From JBBSTY01 sp038235385 (lineage in GTDB: Bacteria; Actinomycetota; Acidimicrobiia; Acidimicrobiales; Acidimicrobilacustridaceae), in assembly GCA_038235385.1 (NCBI GenBank), contig JBBSTY010000049.1, positions 1-25,229 of the forward strand: DNA of 25,229 nt, written 5' to 3'. Every line of letters starts with the position of its first letter. Position 1 is the stretch's first letter. This document shows, in pieces, positions 15,916 through 23,041 of the stretch. Below the pieces are notes generated by a model. The model was given only the letters and a program-made list of their open reading frames with translations, searched no databases and was not told the DNA's origin. The translations under genes were made by a program, and so were the position numbers.

Positions 15916-15921
15916 GCCGGG

Positions 15922-15927
15922 AGGGTA
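15922..15927 (-). promoter_or_regulatory. Putative -10 hexamer (leaderless) for the small membrane protein
   Basis: TACCCT on the minus strand, 6 bases before the GTG at 15915. No Shine-Dalgarno is seen. Confidence 0.4.
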
Positions 15928-15988
15928 TCCGCCAGCCTGTCGCGGGCGCGCCGACCCGTGGCGACCCGAACCTGCTGGGAGCGACGGC

Positions 15989-17383
15989 TCAGCCTGGTCG
16001 TGACGGTCGTGACGGTCGTGGGAGGTCGTCGAGTCGTTGGAGGATGAGTTGGCGTGCGAGGGCGTTGTGGTGGGGGTCTTCGGGGCGGTTGTAGCGCCCG
16101 GGGATGGGGTGGGTTCGGTTGGGGGGTTGGTGGTGGTGGGGTGTTCGGGGAGGGGGGAGGGGGTCGGGGGGTGGGCCTTCGCGTTGTCGGCCGTGGCGTT
16201 GGCCCCAGAAGGTGGTGGTGGGGCTCTGGAAGATGGTCCAGCCGTCGGTATCGATGCGGATGGCCCAGTGGGTGCGGTGGACGACGCCGTGGTGGTGGCG
16301 ACAGAGGCTGGCGAGGTTGCAGGTGTCGGTGGGGCCGTGGTCGGCCCAGTGGGTGCAGTGGTGGGTGTCGCACCATTGGGTTTTGGCGTCGCAGCCGGGG
16401 AAGGTGCAGCCGCCGTCGCGGTGGCGGACGGCGCGGCGTTGGGCGTTGGTGGCCCAGCGGGTGTGGCGGGCGAGGTCGAGGGGGACGCCGAGGTGGTCGA
16501 CGATGAGGGCGTGGAGCTCGGCGTCGCAGTTGAGGAGGCGGGTGGTGTTGTCGGCGAGGCGTACGCCGTTGGGGTTGGTGGCGTGGGTGGGTTCGTCGGC
16601 GTCGATGATCAGGGTGGCTTCGACCTTGGGGCCGGTGGTGGTGTCGGGGTCGATGCCGAGGGCGTGGCGGATGAGCTCGGTGAGGGCGAGGGCTCGGAGG
16701 GTGGACCGCGAGGGCATGTCGAGGTCGGGGCAGGTGTCGTGGTCGCGTCGGGCTCGGCGGTGCAGTTCGTCGGTTTTGGTTTCGATGGCGTGGGCGACGA
16801 CTTCGCTGTGTTCGCCGGTGAGGGTGGCGGCGAGGGTCATCAGTCCGTCGAGGGTGGTGCCGTAGGAGAGGCGGTTGGAGTTGGGGTCGTCGTTGGGGTC
16901 GTAGCCGCCGTCTTGGTCCCAGAGGCGGGTGAGGTTGCGGACCTCGGCGCGCCATGGTTCGAAGCGGCATCGGTCGGCGAGGCCGAGGAGGAGGTGTTGG
17001 TTGTCGGCGACGGTGTCGGTGATGCGCGGGTTGGCGAGCTCGACGATGACCCGGGCGTGTTCCCAGCTGATGCGTCCCGACGCGAGGGCGTCGGCGATGG
17101 TGGGGAAGTGGCGGCGCAGCTTCCACGCGACGCGTACCCGGGTGCGGGCGACGCCCGGCGGCAGGCCGGCGTGGTGGGCGAGCCAGGCGGCGGTGCCCAG
17201 TCCGAAGTGGCGGTCGGTGGCCTTGCGGGCCTCGAGCTCGGCGAGCACGACGGCTTGTTCGGCGTCGAGCACCGTGCGTCGGTGTTCGATGGCGGCGGCG
17301 TGTTCGGCCAGTTCGAGGTCGGACGCGGCGGCCGGGTCACACCCCACGATCATGTCGTTCGCCTGGAGACCACGATCGAACAT
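15989..17383 (-). CDS. DUF222 / HNH endonuclease family protein
   Basis: A 464-residue member of the actinobacterial DUF222-HNH (13E12-like) family. The N-terminal DUF222 region has the helical HRRTVLDAEQAVVLAELEARK, LAHHAGLPPGVARTRVRVAWKL and ALASGRISWEHARVIVE. The HNH nuclease domain follows, with the zinc Cys residues and HNH core in RDGGCTFPGCDAK, WCDTHHCTHWADHGPTDTCNL and LCRHHHGVVH. The tail (about 395-464) is very Pro/His/Arg-rich. Family members occur in many copies per actinobacterial genome and are thought to be mobile or selfish; activity is rarely tested. The ATG at 17383 has TAGCCT 7 bases upstream. The G-rich opposite strand gives a long false reading frame. Confidence 0.9.
   Translation of the reverse strand: MFDRGLQANDMIVGCDPAAASDLELAEHAAAIEHRRTVLDAEQAVVLAELEARKATDRHFGLGTAAWLAHHAGLPPGVARTRVRVAWKLRRHFPTIADALASGRISWEHARVIVELANPRITDTVADNQHLLLGLADRCRFEPWRAEVRNLTRLWDQDGGYDPNDDPNSNRLSYGTTLDGLMTLAATLTGEHSEVVAHAIETKTDELHRRARRDHDTCPDLDMPSRSTLRALALTELIRHALGIDPDTTTGPKVEATLIIDADEPTHATNPNGVRLADNTTRLLNCDAELHALIVDHLGVPLDLARHTRWATNAQRRAVRHRDGGCTFPGCDAKTQWCDTHHCTHWADHGPTDTCNLASLCRHHHGVVHRTHWAIRIDTDGWTIFQSPTTTFWGQRHGRQREGPPPDPLPPPRTPHHHQPPNRTHPIPGRYNRPEDPHHNALARQLILQRLDDLPRPSRPSRPG
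16099..16175 (+). other. Dense G-run cluster, G-quadruplex-prone
   Basis: About ten runs of three or more G occur on the plus strand within 77 bases, several of four to six, separated by short loops. They lie opposite the codons for the Pro/His-rich tail of the HNH protein. Runs of CCC/CAC codons explain the composition, so the structure may be a by-product. Confidence 0.5.
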
Positions 17384-17390
17384 GTGTACG

Positions 17391-17396
17391 AGGCTA
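17391..17396 (-). promoter_or_regulatory. Putative -10 hexamer (leaderless) for the DUF222-HNH gene
   Basis: TAGCCT on the minus strand with 7 bases to the ATG at 17383, and no Shine-Dalgarno. Confidence 0.4.
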
Positions 17397-17507
17397 GCCT
17401 GGATCGGTGACGCCGATCAATCCCTGAGATGATCTTCTGGCCTCTTTCATGTCATCGTCGGTGGCGGTCCGGACGCACACCGCGAGCCGTGCGAGCCGGA
17501 GGCGCCA

Positions 17508-17543
17508 CTCGTGTCGCTGGCCTGCAGGAGGCGGAGACACGAG
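17508..17543 (-). terminator. Inverted repeat downstream of tetR, possible terminator
   Basis: A perfect 8-bp stem, CTCGTGTC (17508-17515) with GACACGAG (17536-17543), and a 20-base loop. It lies about 60 bases after the stop of the minus-strand TetR gene. The rest of the 217-base gap up to the HNH gene shows no gene. Confidence 0.35.
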
Positions 17544-17601
17544 CGCATGCGTGCGCGGCCGGACCCGACCCCGGTTGTGGCGTCGCTCGTCGACGGAGGG
17601 G

Positions 17602-18306
17602 TCAGCGGGCGTCGGCCAGCACCGCAGGTTCGAGGATCGGCTCGGTGAAGCGATCGACGATCGACTCCACCGCGCAGCCCATGACCGTCCAGTCGGAACC
17701 GACACCCGGCCCGGTGTCGGTTCGCTGCACCGCGAGGTGTGGGGCGCCTGCCATCGTCTGGAGGGCGAACCCCTCCGAGAGGGCGGCCAGCGCGACCGTG
17801 AGGTGGTGCACCGTGAGCGGCGCCCGCATGCGACGTCGGTAGTGGTGCAGGAGCACCTCGTACAGCGACGCGAAGCTCGTGGTCGCCGACTCGAGCCGTT
17901 CGCGTGCGGCCTCGGCGAGTTGCCCGTCGGCGGAGGCGCACGACCGCAACACGATGGCGATGAAGAAGGGTTCGTCGGACGGGTAGTCGTAGACGTTCGC
18001 CATCGCGCCGACCCGGAGGACCTCGGCCAGCGGAGCGTCCTGGTCGACCAACGTGGCGATGTTGGCGAGCGTCCGCGCGATGGATGCCTCGTCGCGCCAC
18101 TGCACCGCGGCGACGGCGAGGTCGCGGTGGAACGTCTCCTGGTTCGGCCAACAGCGGTACGCCGCTCCGGTGGTGAGCCCTGCCGCGGTGGCGACGTCGG
18201 CCAGTCGGACGTGGGTCACCGCGACGTGCACCCCACGTTCGTGCAGGGCTCGCAAGCCCACCCGCAACAGGAGATCGCGTGTCTCCTCCGTCGTGCGCCG
18301 CGTCAT
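17602..18306 (-). CDS. TetR-family transcriptional regulator
   Basis: A 234-residue protein with a TetR-type N-terminal DNA-binding domain. Helices 1-3 run from TRDLLLRVGLRALHERG through RLADVATAAGLTTGAAYRCWPNQETF, the recognition helix region, and HRDLAVAAV. The remaining 170 residues are the helical ligand and dimer domain, which is not conserved enough to name the ligand. The ATG at 18306 has a very strong Shine-Dalgarno (GGGAGGGGGG) about 6 bases upstream. A 27-bp near-perfect palindrome 40 bases upstream lies between this gene and the divergent PLA2 gene. The likely function is autorepression and repression of PLA2, released by an unknown ligand. Confidence 0.88.
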   Translation of the reverse strand: MTRRTTEETRDLLLRVGLRALHERGVHVAVTHVRLADVATAAGLTTGAAYRCWPNQETFHRDLAVAAVQWRDEASIARTLANIATLVDQDAPLAEVLRVGAMANVYDYPSDEPFFIAIVLRSCASADGQLAEAARERLESATTSFASLYEVLLHHYRRRMRAPLTVHHLTVALAALSEGFALQTMAGAPHLAVQRTDTGPGVGSDWTVMGCAVESIVDRFTEPILEPAVLADAR

Positions 18307-18345
18307 GCTGACCCCCCTCCCGGCCCGGCGGACCGGGCTTCCCCC

Positions 18346-18372
18346 GCTGGATAAGTAACTTACTCATCCAGC
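18346..18372. promoter_or_regulatory. Palindromic operator between tetR and the phospholipase gene
   Basis: GCTGGATAAGTAA (18346-18358) and TTACTCATCCAGC (18360-18372) form 13-bp arms around a central C, with one mismatch (A versus G in the inverted copy). AAGTAAC-TTAC cores are common in TetR-family operators. The symmetry and the position in the 151-bp divergent intergenic region support binding by the neighbouring TetR protein. Confidence 0.75.
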
Positions 18373-18457
18373 CCGAACCGTTGTCGGCCGTCACCGCCGA
18401 TGCGACAGTGACCGGGTCGGCGCTCGCCGGCGACCACGATCACCTGGGGGAACCACC

Positions 18458-18835
18458 GTGCTTCGCACCGCCGCTCAGCGGCTCGCCATCATCATCGTCC
18501 TCGTCGGCGCCCTGGCGGTGGTCTCACCATCGGTGGCCTCCGCGCACGGGGCCAACCAGAACGGCTGCTCGAGCTCGCCGGATTCGGGGTACGCCCCGAT
18601 GTACTTCAACTTCCACGCGTCGTGCGACTGGCACGATCTCTGCTACCACAACCACCCGTACGGCGGCGGTACCGCTGGCCGCAAGGCGTGCGACGACGGG
18701 TTCAAGTCGCGGATGCGCTCGTGGTGCGCTACCCAGTACCCGGGCACCTGGAAGGCGCCCGCCCGCTACGACTGCTACGCCCTCGCCGAGACCTACTACC
18801 GAGCCGTGCGAGCGTTCGGCGGCAGCCACTTCTGA
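18458..18835 (+). CDS. Secreted prokaryotic phospholipase A2
   Basis: A 125-residue precursor. The signal peptide runs to about residue 29 (LAIIIVLVGALAVVSPSVASA, cleavage after ASA). The mature protein of about 96 residues has the PLA2 catalytic motif CDWHDLCY (56-63), with His59 as the catalytic base and Asp60 as the Ca2+ ligand, followed by a CDDGFKSRMRSWC helix and a C-terminal YDCYALAETYY helix. Six Cys are available for disulfides. The enzyme would hydrolyse the sn-2 ester of phospholipids outside the cell in a Ca2+-dependent manner. The motif reads CxxHDLCY, closer to the animal group form than to the HDFGY of Streptomyces violaceoruber PLA2. The GTG at 18458 has GGGGGA 6 bases upstream. 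It is divergent from tetR. Confidence 0.85.
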   Translation: MLRTAAQRLAIIIVLVGALAVVSPSVASAHGANQNGCSSSPDSGYAPMYFNFHASCDWHDLCYHNHPYGGGTAGRKACDDGFKSRMRSWCATQYPGTWKAPARYDCYALAETYYRAVRAFGGSHF

Positions 18836-19230
18836 CCACGACGATCCGCCCGTCGGTGATCGGTGATCGGATCGCGGCCCGGGTTCGCGTGCCGGCCGGG
18901 TTCGCGTGCCGGATCGATCCGATTCGGCGGCGCCCTCGGAGCGATCGGTCATCGGAGCGCGACGGGCGTCGCTCGTCGATCGAGCTCGGCGGCAGGTGCG
19001 TCGCGCGCTCGGCCGGACAGCACCGGAGCCGCCATCGAGCGACGGTCGTTCGAGCGACGATTGCTCGAACCCATGACGAGCCGTACGATCCGGCGGCGAC
19101 GGGGTGAGCGGTCCGGCGGATGCTGTTGGCCGGTCTCCTCGGCCCCGATGCGGTCAGCACGAACGAAGTGATCGAGCGTCGAACGTCGCGCCGGGCCCCG
19201 GCCGGATGGTCGCTGCGGCCCAGGAGGATG
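18836..19230. other. 395-bp intergenic region with a 17-bp tandem repeat and an inverted repeat
   Basis: I see no gene here. Its first part holds two 17-bp direct copies starting with CCGGGTTCGCGTG at 18879 and 18896. Further on, a perfect 8-bp inverted repeat, GTTCGAGC (19048-19055) with GCTCGAAC (19063-19070), has a 7-base spacer. The remaining 130 bases would be the leader of the serine hydrolase gene. Confidence 0.6.
19061..19089 (+). promoter_or_regulatory. Putative promoter of the serine hydrolase gene, overlapped by an inverted repeat
   Basis: TTGCTC (19061-19066) and TACGAT (19084-19089) are 17 bases apart. The right arm of the 8-bp inverted repeat (19048-19070) covers the -35 box, so the repeat could be an operator. 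The transcript would carry a leader of about 135 bases. Confidence 0.4.
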
Positions 19231-20610
19231 ATGAGCAAGCATCGCGGTTCCGTCCGAGCCACCGATCCCGTCGAGCGCACCCGGTGGACGCTTCGACACC
19301 CGATGGGGCGGCGCGGACTCGCCACGTTGATCGTTGCCGGGGCGTGCGGCGTGCTCGTCGCGCCGTCGGTTGCTCCGGCAGGCGCGACGACACCGGCGTC
19401 GACCGTCTCGGATGCGTCGGCGTCAGCGTTCGATCCGGCGCTGGTGGACTCGCTCGAGGCGGCGCTCGACCAGGGCTTCGAGCGGGCGGATGTGCCGGGC
19501 GTCATCGTCGGGGTGTGGATCCCCGGCTATGGGGAATGGGTGTCGGAGCGCGGCGTCGCCGACCTCGGCTCCGACGAGCCGATGACGCGGGGGAACCAGC
19601 AGAAGATCGGCAGCATCACCAAGGAGTTCATGGGGACGGTCGCCCTGCAGGTGATCAGCGACGGCTCCTACGGCCTGAGCCTCGATTCGACGATCGACCG
19701 CTGGTACCCCGAGATCCCCGAGGCCTCGACGATCACCGTGCGCATGTTGTTGAACATGTCGAGCGGGATCGGCAACTCGCCACAGGCGCAGGTCGACCGG
19801 ATCTGCGCGGATCCCTACGCCACCCCCACGCCCGACGAGGTGATCGCCGCCAACCAGGCCTACCCGCGGGCGCCGTTCGCACCCGGCGAAGGCTTCGACT
19901 ACGCCAACGTCAACTTCTACATCCTCGGACGGATCCTCGAGCAGGTCACCGGCACCGACATCGGGACCCTCATCCGTGAGGGGACGACCGAACCGCTCGG
20001 CATGTCTCGCAGCCGGTTCGCGGCCGACGGGCAGCTCGCGGTGCCGTTCGCCCGGGGGTACACCTGGTTCTGCCCCAACCTCCCGCCGGCGACCGACACC
20101 TCCGACTGGCCCGGCAACGAGGAGTGGGCGGGCGGCGCCATGGTCTCCACGCTCGACGACCTGCGGATCTGGGGCGAGGCCATGGGCACCGGCGAGCTCC
20201 TCACCCCCGCTGCCCGCGCCGCCCAGATCGACGACGCCACGCCGAGGGGCACGCCCGGCGCGTCGTACGGCCTGGGCGTCCAGATCATCCGTGACGCCGG
20301 CACCGATTGCGTGACGATGCTGCAACACGCCGGAGCGGAACCGGGCTACCAGTCCGACCTGTACGCGTTCCCGACCTCGGGAGCCACGCTGGCCGTCCTC
20401 GGCAACGGAAACGGCTACGACGTCAACTTCGAAGCGGTCGTGCAGGCCATCTACCCGGTGCTGGCCGACCTGTTGATCGTCCCCCCGACCGAGTCGTGCG
20501 CCTCCCCCGAGGAGCCGAGCACCACGACGACCACGACGACCACGTCGACGCCGACCGCTGTCCCGATGCCCGCCATGGCGCTCGGGGTCACCCCCCGCTT
20601 CACGGGTTGA
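19231..20610 (+). CDS. Secreted serine hydrolase (class C beta-lactamase / D-alanyl-D-alanine carboxypeptidase fold)
   Basis: A 459-residue protein (if started here) of the beta-lactamase/penicillin-binding-protein family. A signal sequence (GLATLIVAGACGVLVAPSVAPAGA) covers about residues 28-51. The catalytic motifs are S128-I-T-K131 (SxxK), Y224-A-N226 (YxN) and H366-A-G368 in place of KTG. This HxG form is frequent in esterases and D-aminopeptidases, so peptidoglycan or ester hydrolysis is possible. The C-terminus is a Thr-rich tail (TTTTTTTT) and a short hydrophobic end. Start choice is uncertain: AGGAGG lies directly before ATG-ATG (19228/19231), unusually close, and ATG 19303 begins a textbook signal peptide without any ribosome-binding site. 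Confidence 0.85.
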   Translation: MSKHRGSVRATDPVERTRWTLRHPMGRRGLATLIVAGACGVLVAPSVAPAGATTPASTVSDASASAFDPALVDSLEAALDQGFERADVPGVIVGVWIPGYGEWVSERGVADLGSDEPMTRGNQQKIGSITKEFMGTVALQVISDGSYGLSLDSTIDRWYPEIPEASTITVRMLLNMSSGIGNSPQAQVDRICADPYATPTPDEVIAANQAYPRAPFAPGEGFDYANVNFYILGRILEQVTGTDIGTLIREGTTEPLGMSRSRFAADGQLAVPFARGYTWFCPNLPPATDTSDWPGNEEWAGGAMVSTLDDLRIWGEAMGTGELLTPAARAAQIDDATPRGTPGASYGLGVQIIRDAGTDCVTMLQHAGAEPGYQSDLYAFPTSGATLAVLGNGNGYDVNFEAVVQAIYPVLADLLIVPPTESCASPEEPSTTTTTTTTSTPTAVPMPAMALGVTPRFTG

Positions 20611-20614
20611 CCCC
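20584..20614 (+). terminator. Hairpin spanning the stop codon of the serine hydrolase gene
   Basis: GGGGTCA (20584-20590) pairs perfectly with TGACCCC (20608-20614), the TGA being the stop codon. Inner CCCG and CGGG extend the stem. No T-run follows. Confidence 0.4.
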
Positions 20615-20953
20615 CTACCCGGCAGCGTTCCCGCGGTGGTGGTCTCCCCTGAGAACGAACGGGTAGCCGCAATCGGGTCGACGGAGGTCGCCGGAGCGTC
20701 GGTGCCCGGTGGACGATGGCGCGGGGACGCTCGAACGGCGGCCACGCGTGGCCCGCGCCGTGCGACCGGTGGCGATCGGGCGCACCCCCCAGACCATCAG
20801 CACGGCGTGCGGGCTCCTCGCCGCCATCGCCGAGCCTGCCCTCCACCCGTGGCCCGACGGCCGGGGAGACGGGGCGACGGAGACGGAGACCGTCGACGGC
20901 TGCGTCGCGCACCGGTCAGCGGGCGAGCGCTCGGCGCCGACCGGCCGGCCGGC
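20611..20953. other. 343-bp gap between two convergent genes
   Basis: Open frames occur on both strands because of the GC content, but none has a credible start, domain or ribosome-binding site. The stretch begins with a hairpin and ends with another; nothing else is recognised. Confidence 0.5.
20912..20944 (-). terminator. Hairpin after the VOC gene
   Basis: CCGGTC (20912-20917) pairs with GACCGG (20939-20944), and the loop contains the 10-bp palindrome CGAGCGCTCG (20924-20933). It begins 9 bases after the stop of the minus-strand VOC gene. No T-run is present. Confidence 0.35.
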
Positions 20954-21472
20954 TCAGGAGGGGATGGAGATGCCGACGCCACCGCGTGTCTCGGCCCCGT
21001 AGCGGACGATCTCACCGGCCAGGTCGAGCGGTGCGATGGCGCCGGTTCGCCCCCGGTCGACGACCTCGTCGGTGAGCAGGTCGGCCGGGACGATCCAGCA
21101 GACCTCGAACTCGAGCCCGTCGGGATCCTGGGCGTACAGCGACTTGGTGGTGGCGTGGTCGCTGGATCCCACGAGCGCGCCCCGATCGGTGAGCACGCCC
21201 GCGAGACGGGAGAGCTCGGCCAGGGTGTCGACCTCCCACGCGAGGTGGTACAGCCCGACCGTCGCCCGTCCCGCCGTGGACGGACCGGCGGCGCTCCCGA
21301 TCTGGAACGCGGCGAGATCGTGATCGTTGGTCGAGGCCGGCGCCCGGAGGAAGACCCCCCGGCCGGGCATCTCGACCACCGACTCGAAGCCGAGCGCGCC
21401 CTCGTAGAACTCCTTGGTGACGGCGACGTCGCGGACGTAGAGCACGGCGTGGTTGAGCCGGGTGACGGGCAT
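20954..21472 (-). CDS. VOC-family protein (glyoxalase / extradiol dioxygenase-like)
   Basis: A 172-residue protein made of one pair of beta-alpha-beta-beta-beta units. The likely metal ligands are His8 (LNHAVLYV), His76 (GLYHLAWEV) and Glu121 or Glu123 (DPDGLEFEV). FYEGALGFESVVEMPGRGVFLRAP and TKSLYAQDPDGLEFE are characteristic of the catechol-2,3-dioxygenase-like branch, so a metal-dependent lyase, dioxygenase or resistance function is possible; the substrate is unknown. The ATG at 21472 has GGAGG 5 bases upstream. Its 100-base upstream gap separates it from the small gene after rpiB, which runs in the same direction. Confidence 0.85.
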   Translation of the reverse strand: MPVTRLNHAVLYVRDVAVTKEFYEGALGFESVVEMPGRGVFLRAPASTNDHDLAAFQIGSAAGPSTAGRATVGLYHLAWEVDTLAELSRLAGVLTDRGALVGSSDHATTKSLYAQDPDGLEFEVCWIVPADLLTDEVVDRGRTGAIAPLDLAGEIVRYGAETRGGVGISIPS

Positions 21473-21570
21473 GGCGACCTCCGGGGTCTCGGTCCGGCGA
21501 CGAGCACATCTCGCTCGTGGCGCCAGCGAGTGACGAGCCCCAGTGTGCCGGGTGGGGATGCGGTCGACGC

Positions 21571-21744
21571 CTATCCGTCCAACTCGGTGAGGGCCTGTCG
21601 GATCGAGACCAACTCGTCGACGACCGACTCGACGACGGTCTCGACCTCGGCGACGTCGTTCAGGGCATGTGGTCGCACGGCGAGCTCGAGCACCCGGGCG
21701 GCGACCTCACCGAGGCGCGTCGGCTGTCGCTCGGCCGACGGCAT
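21571..21744 (-). CDS. 57-residue helical protein overlapping rpiB (hypothetical)
   Basis: A short reading frame from ATG at 21744 to TAG at 21571-21573. It starts inside the 3' end of rpiB in another frame (38-bp overlap) and continues 136 bases beyond it. The protein begins MPSAERQPTRLGEVAARVLE. It is rich in Glu, Val and Leu with heptad-like spacing, which predicts a long amphipathic helix or coiled coil. Third codon positions are almost all G or C outside the overlap as well, as in real genes of this genome. No homologue is recognised. The overlap suggests translational coupling to rpiB. A weak ribosome-binding site (GAGATC) lies upstream. Confidence 0.55.
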   Translation of the reverse strand: MPSAERQPTRLGEVAARVLELAVRPHALNDVAEVETVVESVVDELVSIRQALTELDG

Positions 21745-22216
21745 GCCCGAGGATCTCGCCCGAGGCTTCGAACTCGTGGAGTTGGGCGATGCGGCGCTCG
21801 TGACGCTCGTCGCCGCTGAACGGTGTGGCGATGAACGTGTCGATGAAGCGGATGGCGTCGTCGAGCGTGTGCTGCCGTGCCCCGATCGAGATCACGTTGG
21901 CGTCGTTGTGCTCGCGCGCCAGCTCGGCGGTCGCGAGGTTCCAGACGAGTGCGGCGCGTGCGCCGCGCACCTTGTTGGCCGCCATCTGCTCGCCGTTGCC
22001 CGACCCGCCGAAGACGACGCCGAGCGCCTCGATGCCGGATGCTCGGTCGGCGACCACCGCCGTGGCAGCGTTGACGCAGAAGCTGGGGTAGTCGTCGAGT
22101 GGGTCATGGCCGGTCGGACCGTGGTCGACGACCTCGTGGCCCTGCTCGACGAGATGGTGCTGCAGGTCGGTGCTGAGCTCGAGTCCGGCGTGGTCGGTCG
22201 CGATGTGGATGCGCAC
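21707..22216 (-). CDS. rpiB: Ribose-5-phosphate isomerase B
   Basis: RpiB interconverts ribose 5-phosphate and ribulose 5-phosphate in the pentose phosphate pathway (the RpiB/LacAB fold). The 169-residue protein has the substrate-binding ATDHAG (6-11) with Asp8-His9, DYPSFC in the dimer interface, and GGSGNGEQMAANKVRG. In this last motif Glu76 takes the place of the E. coli catalytic Cys66 motif, as in the mycobacterial enzyme, where a Glu acts as the base. NDANVISIGARQ and the C-terminal DERHERRIAQLHEFEA helix are also typical. The GTG at 22216 is chosen because it gives the usual MRIHIATDHAG start. A 57-codon gene overlaps its 3' end. Confidence 0.93.
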   Translation of the reverse strand: MRIHIATDHAGLELSTDLQHHLVEQGHEVVDHGPTGHDPLDDYPSFCVNAATAVVADRASGIEALGVVFGGSGNGEQMAANKVRGARAALVWNLATAELAREHNDANVISIGARQHTLDDAIRFIDTFIATPFSGDERHERRIAQLHEFEASGEILGHAVGRATADAPR

Positions 22217-22325
22217 CCAGCGACTCTCTCACGCTCCGATGACGCCGGGACGAGTCCTTCGTGCTCGCCGATCTCGGCGGAGGCGTTCGTCGCCACCCCC
22301 AGCTGGTGGTCGCCGTTGGTGGCGC

Positions 22326-22331
22326 TACGCT
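22326..22331 (+). promoter_or_regulatory. Putative -10 hexamer for the second TetR gene
   Basis: TACGCT lies 47 bases before the ATG at 22379. Transcription from it would give a leader of about 41 bases. A GTG six bases after the hexamer is not in the TetR frame. Confidence 0.3.
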
Positions 22332-22378
22332 CACCCGGTGTCGCCCCGGCCGGGTGGGCGACCTGACCCGATCGATCG

Positions 22379-23041
22379 ATGGCTGCCGACGACGTCTCGC
22401 AAGCTGGCCCGCTGACCGGACGGAAGCTGGCCATCGTGGAGACCACGGTCCGGCTCATGGAGGAGCGCGGCCCGGACGGTTTCACCGTCGACGACGTCCT
22501 CGTCGAGTCCGGCACGTCGGCCAGCTCCCTCTACCACCACTTCCGCAACCGGGAGGGCCTCCTCGCCGCTGCCGAGCGGTACCGCTACCGCAAGAGCTGG
22601 GGCGACCGGGACCGCAAGCAGCTCGCGATCGGGATGGGGGTGCGGTCCAACGAGGAGCTGCTCGACTTCATGGCCAGCGAGCTCAGGCGGGTCGCGACGG
22701 ATCCCGACACGATCGCGGCGCGCCGGAGTCGGATGCAGGTGGCGGCCAAGGGCCTCGCCTCGCCCGACGTGGCTGCCGATCGCGCGATCGTGCAGTCGTT
22801 GGTGATCGACGCCATCGACCAGATCTTCGCCGGCGCCCAGACGCGAGGGTTGGTGCCGGCCGATCTCGACACCCGTGCCTACAGCGCCTGGTACGTCGGC
22901 CTGACGATGAGCCGAACCTTCACCGAGGACGGCACCCTCGACGCGGAGTCGTGGCTCTCGATCGCGATCCCGGCGGCGCAGGCGCCGCTTCGGCTGCCGT
23001 CGACGGAGTCGACCGGCGATCGGGCTGCGGCGGGGGACTGA
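22379..23041 (+). CDS. TetR-family transcriptional regulator
   Basis: A 220-residue protein whose N-terminal 65 residues form a TetR helix-turn-helix domain: RKLAIVETTVRLMEERGPDGF, then TVDDVLVESGTSASSLYHHFRNREGLLAAA with the usual YHHF after the recognition helix. The rest is helical (DLDTRAYSAWYVGLTMSRTF is a dimer-helix type segment). The ligand is unknown. The ATG at 22379 has no strong Shine-Dalgarno. The gene is divergent from rpiB with 162 bp between them and shares no obvious palindrome with it. Its last 163 bases are overlapped on the other strand by the open frame of the YndJ-like remnant. Confidence 0.88.
   Translation: MAADDVSQAGPLTGRKLAIVETTVRLMEERGPDGFTVDDVLVESGTSASSLYHHFRNREGLLAAAERYRYRKSWGDRDRKQLAIGMGVRSNEELLDFMASELRRVATDPDTIAARRSRMQVAAKGLASPDVAADRAIVQSLVIDAIDQIFAGAQTRGLVPADLDTRAYSAWYVGLTMSRTFTEDGTLDAESWLSIAIPAAQAPLRLPSTESTGDRAAAGD

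Noticed and set aside
15989..17383. HNH gene as part of an intein, group II intron or phage module
   Set aside because: The protein is a standalone DUF222-HNH family member with its own promoter-like hexamer, and no reverse transcriptase, intein or phage genes are nearby.
16037..17410. Glycine/valine-rich plus-strand frame opposite the DUF222-HNH gene
   Set aside because: It mirrors the HNH coding region, whose strand has the recognisable domains. The Gly/Val-rich product reflects CCC and CAC codons read backwards.
20615..20956. Read-through of the VOC gene stop (TGA) as a selenoprotein
   Set aside because: The codons after the TGA give a low-complexity Arg/Ser/Pro sequence with no homology signal, and the VOC fold is already complete before it.
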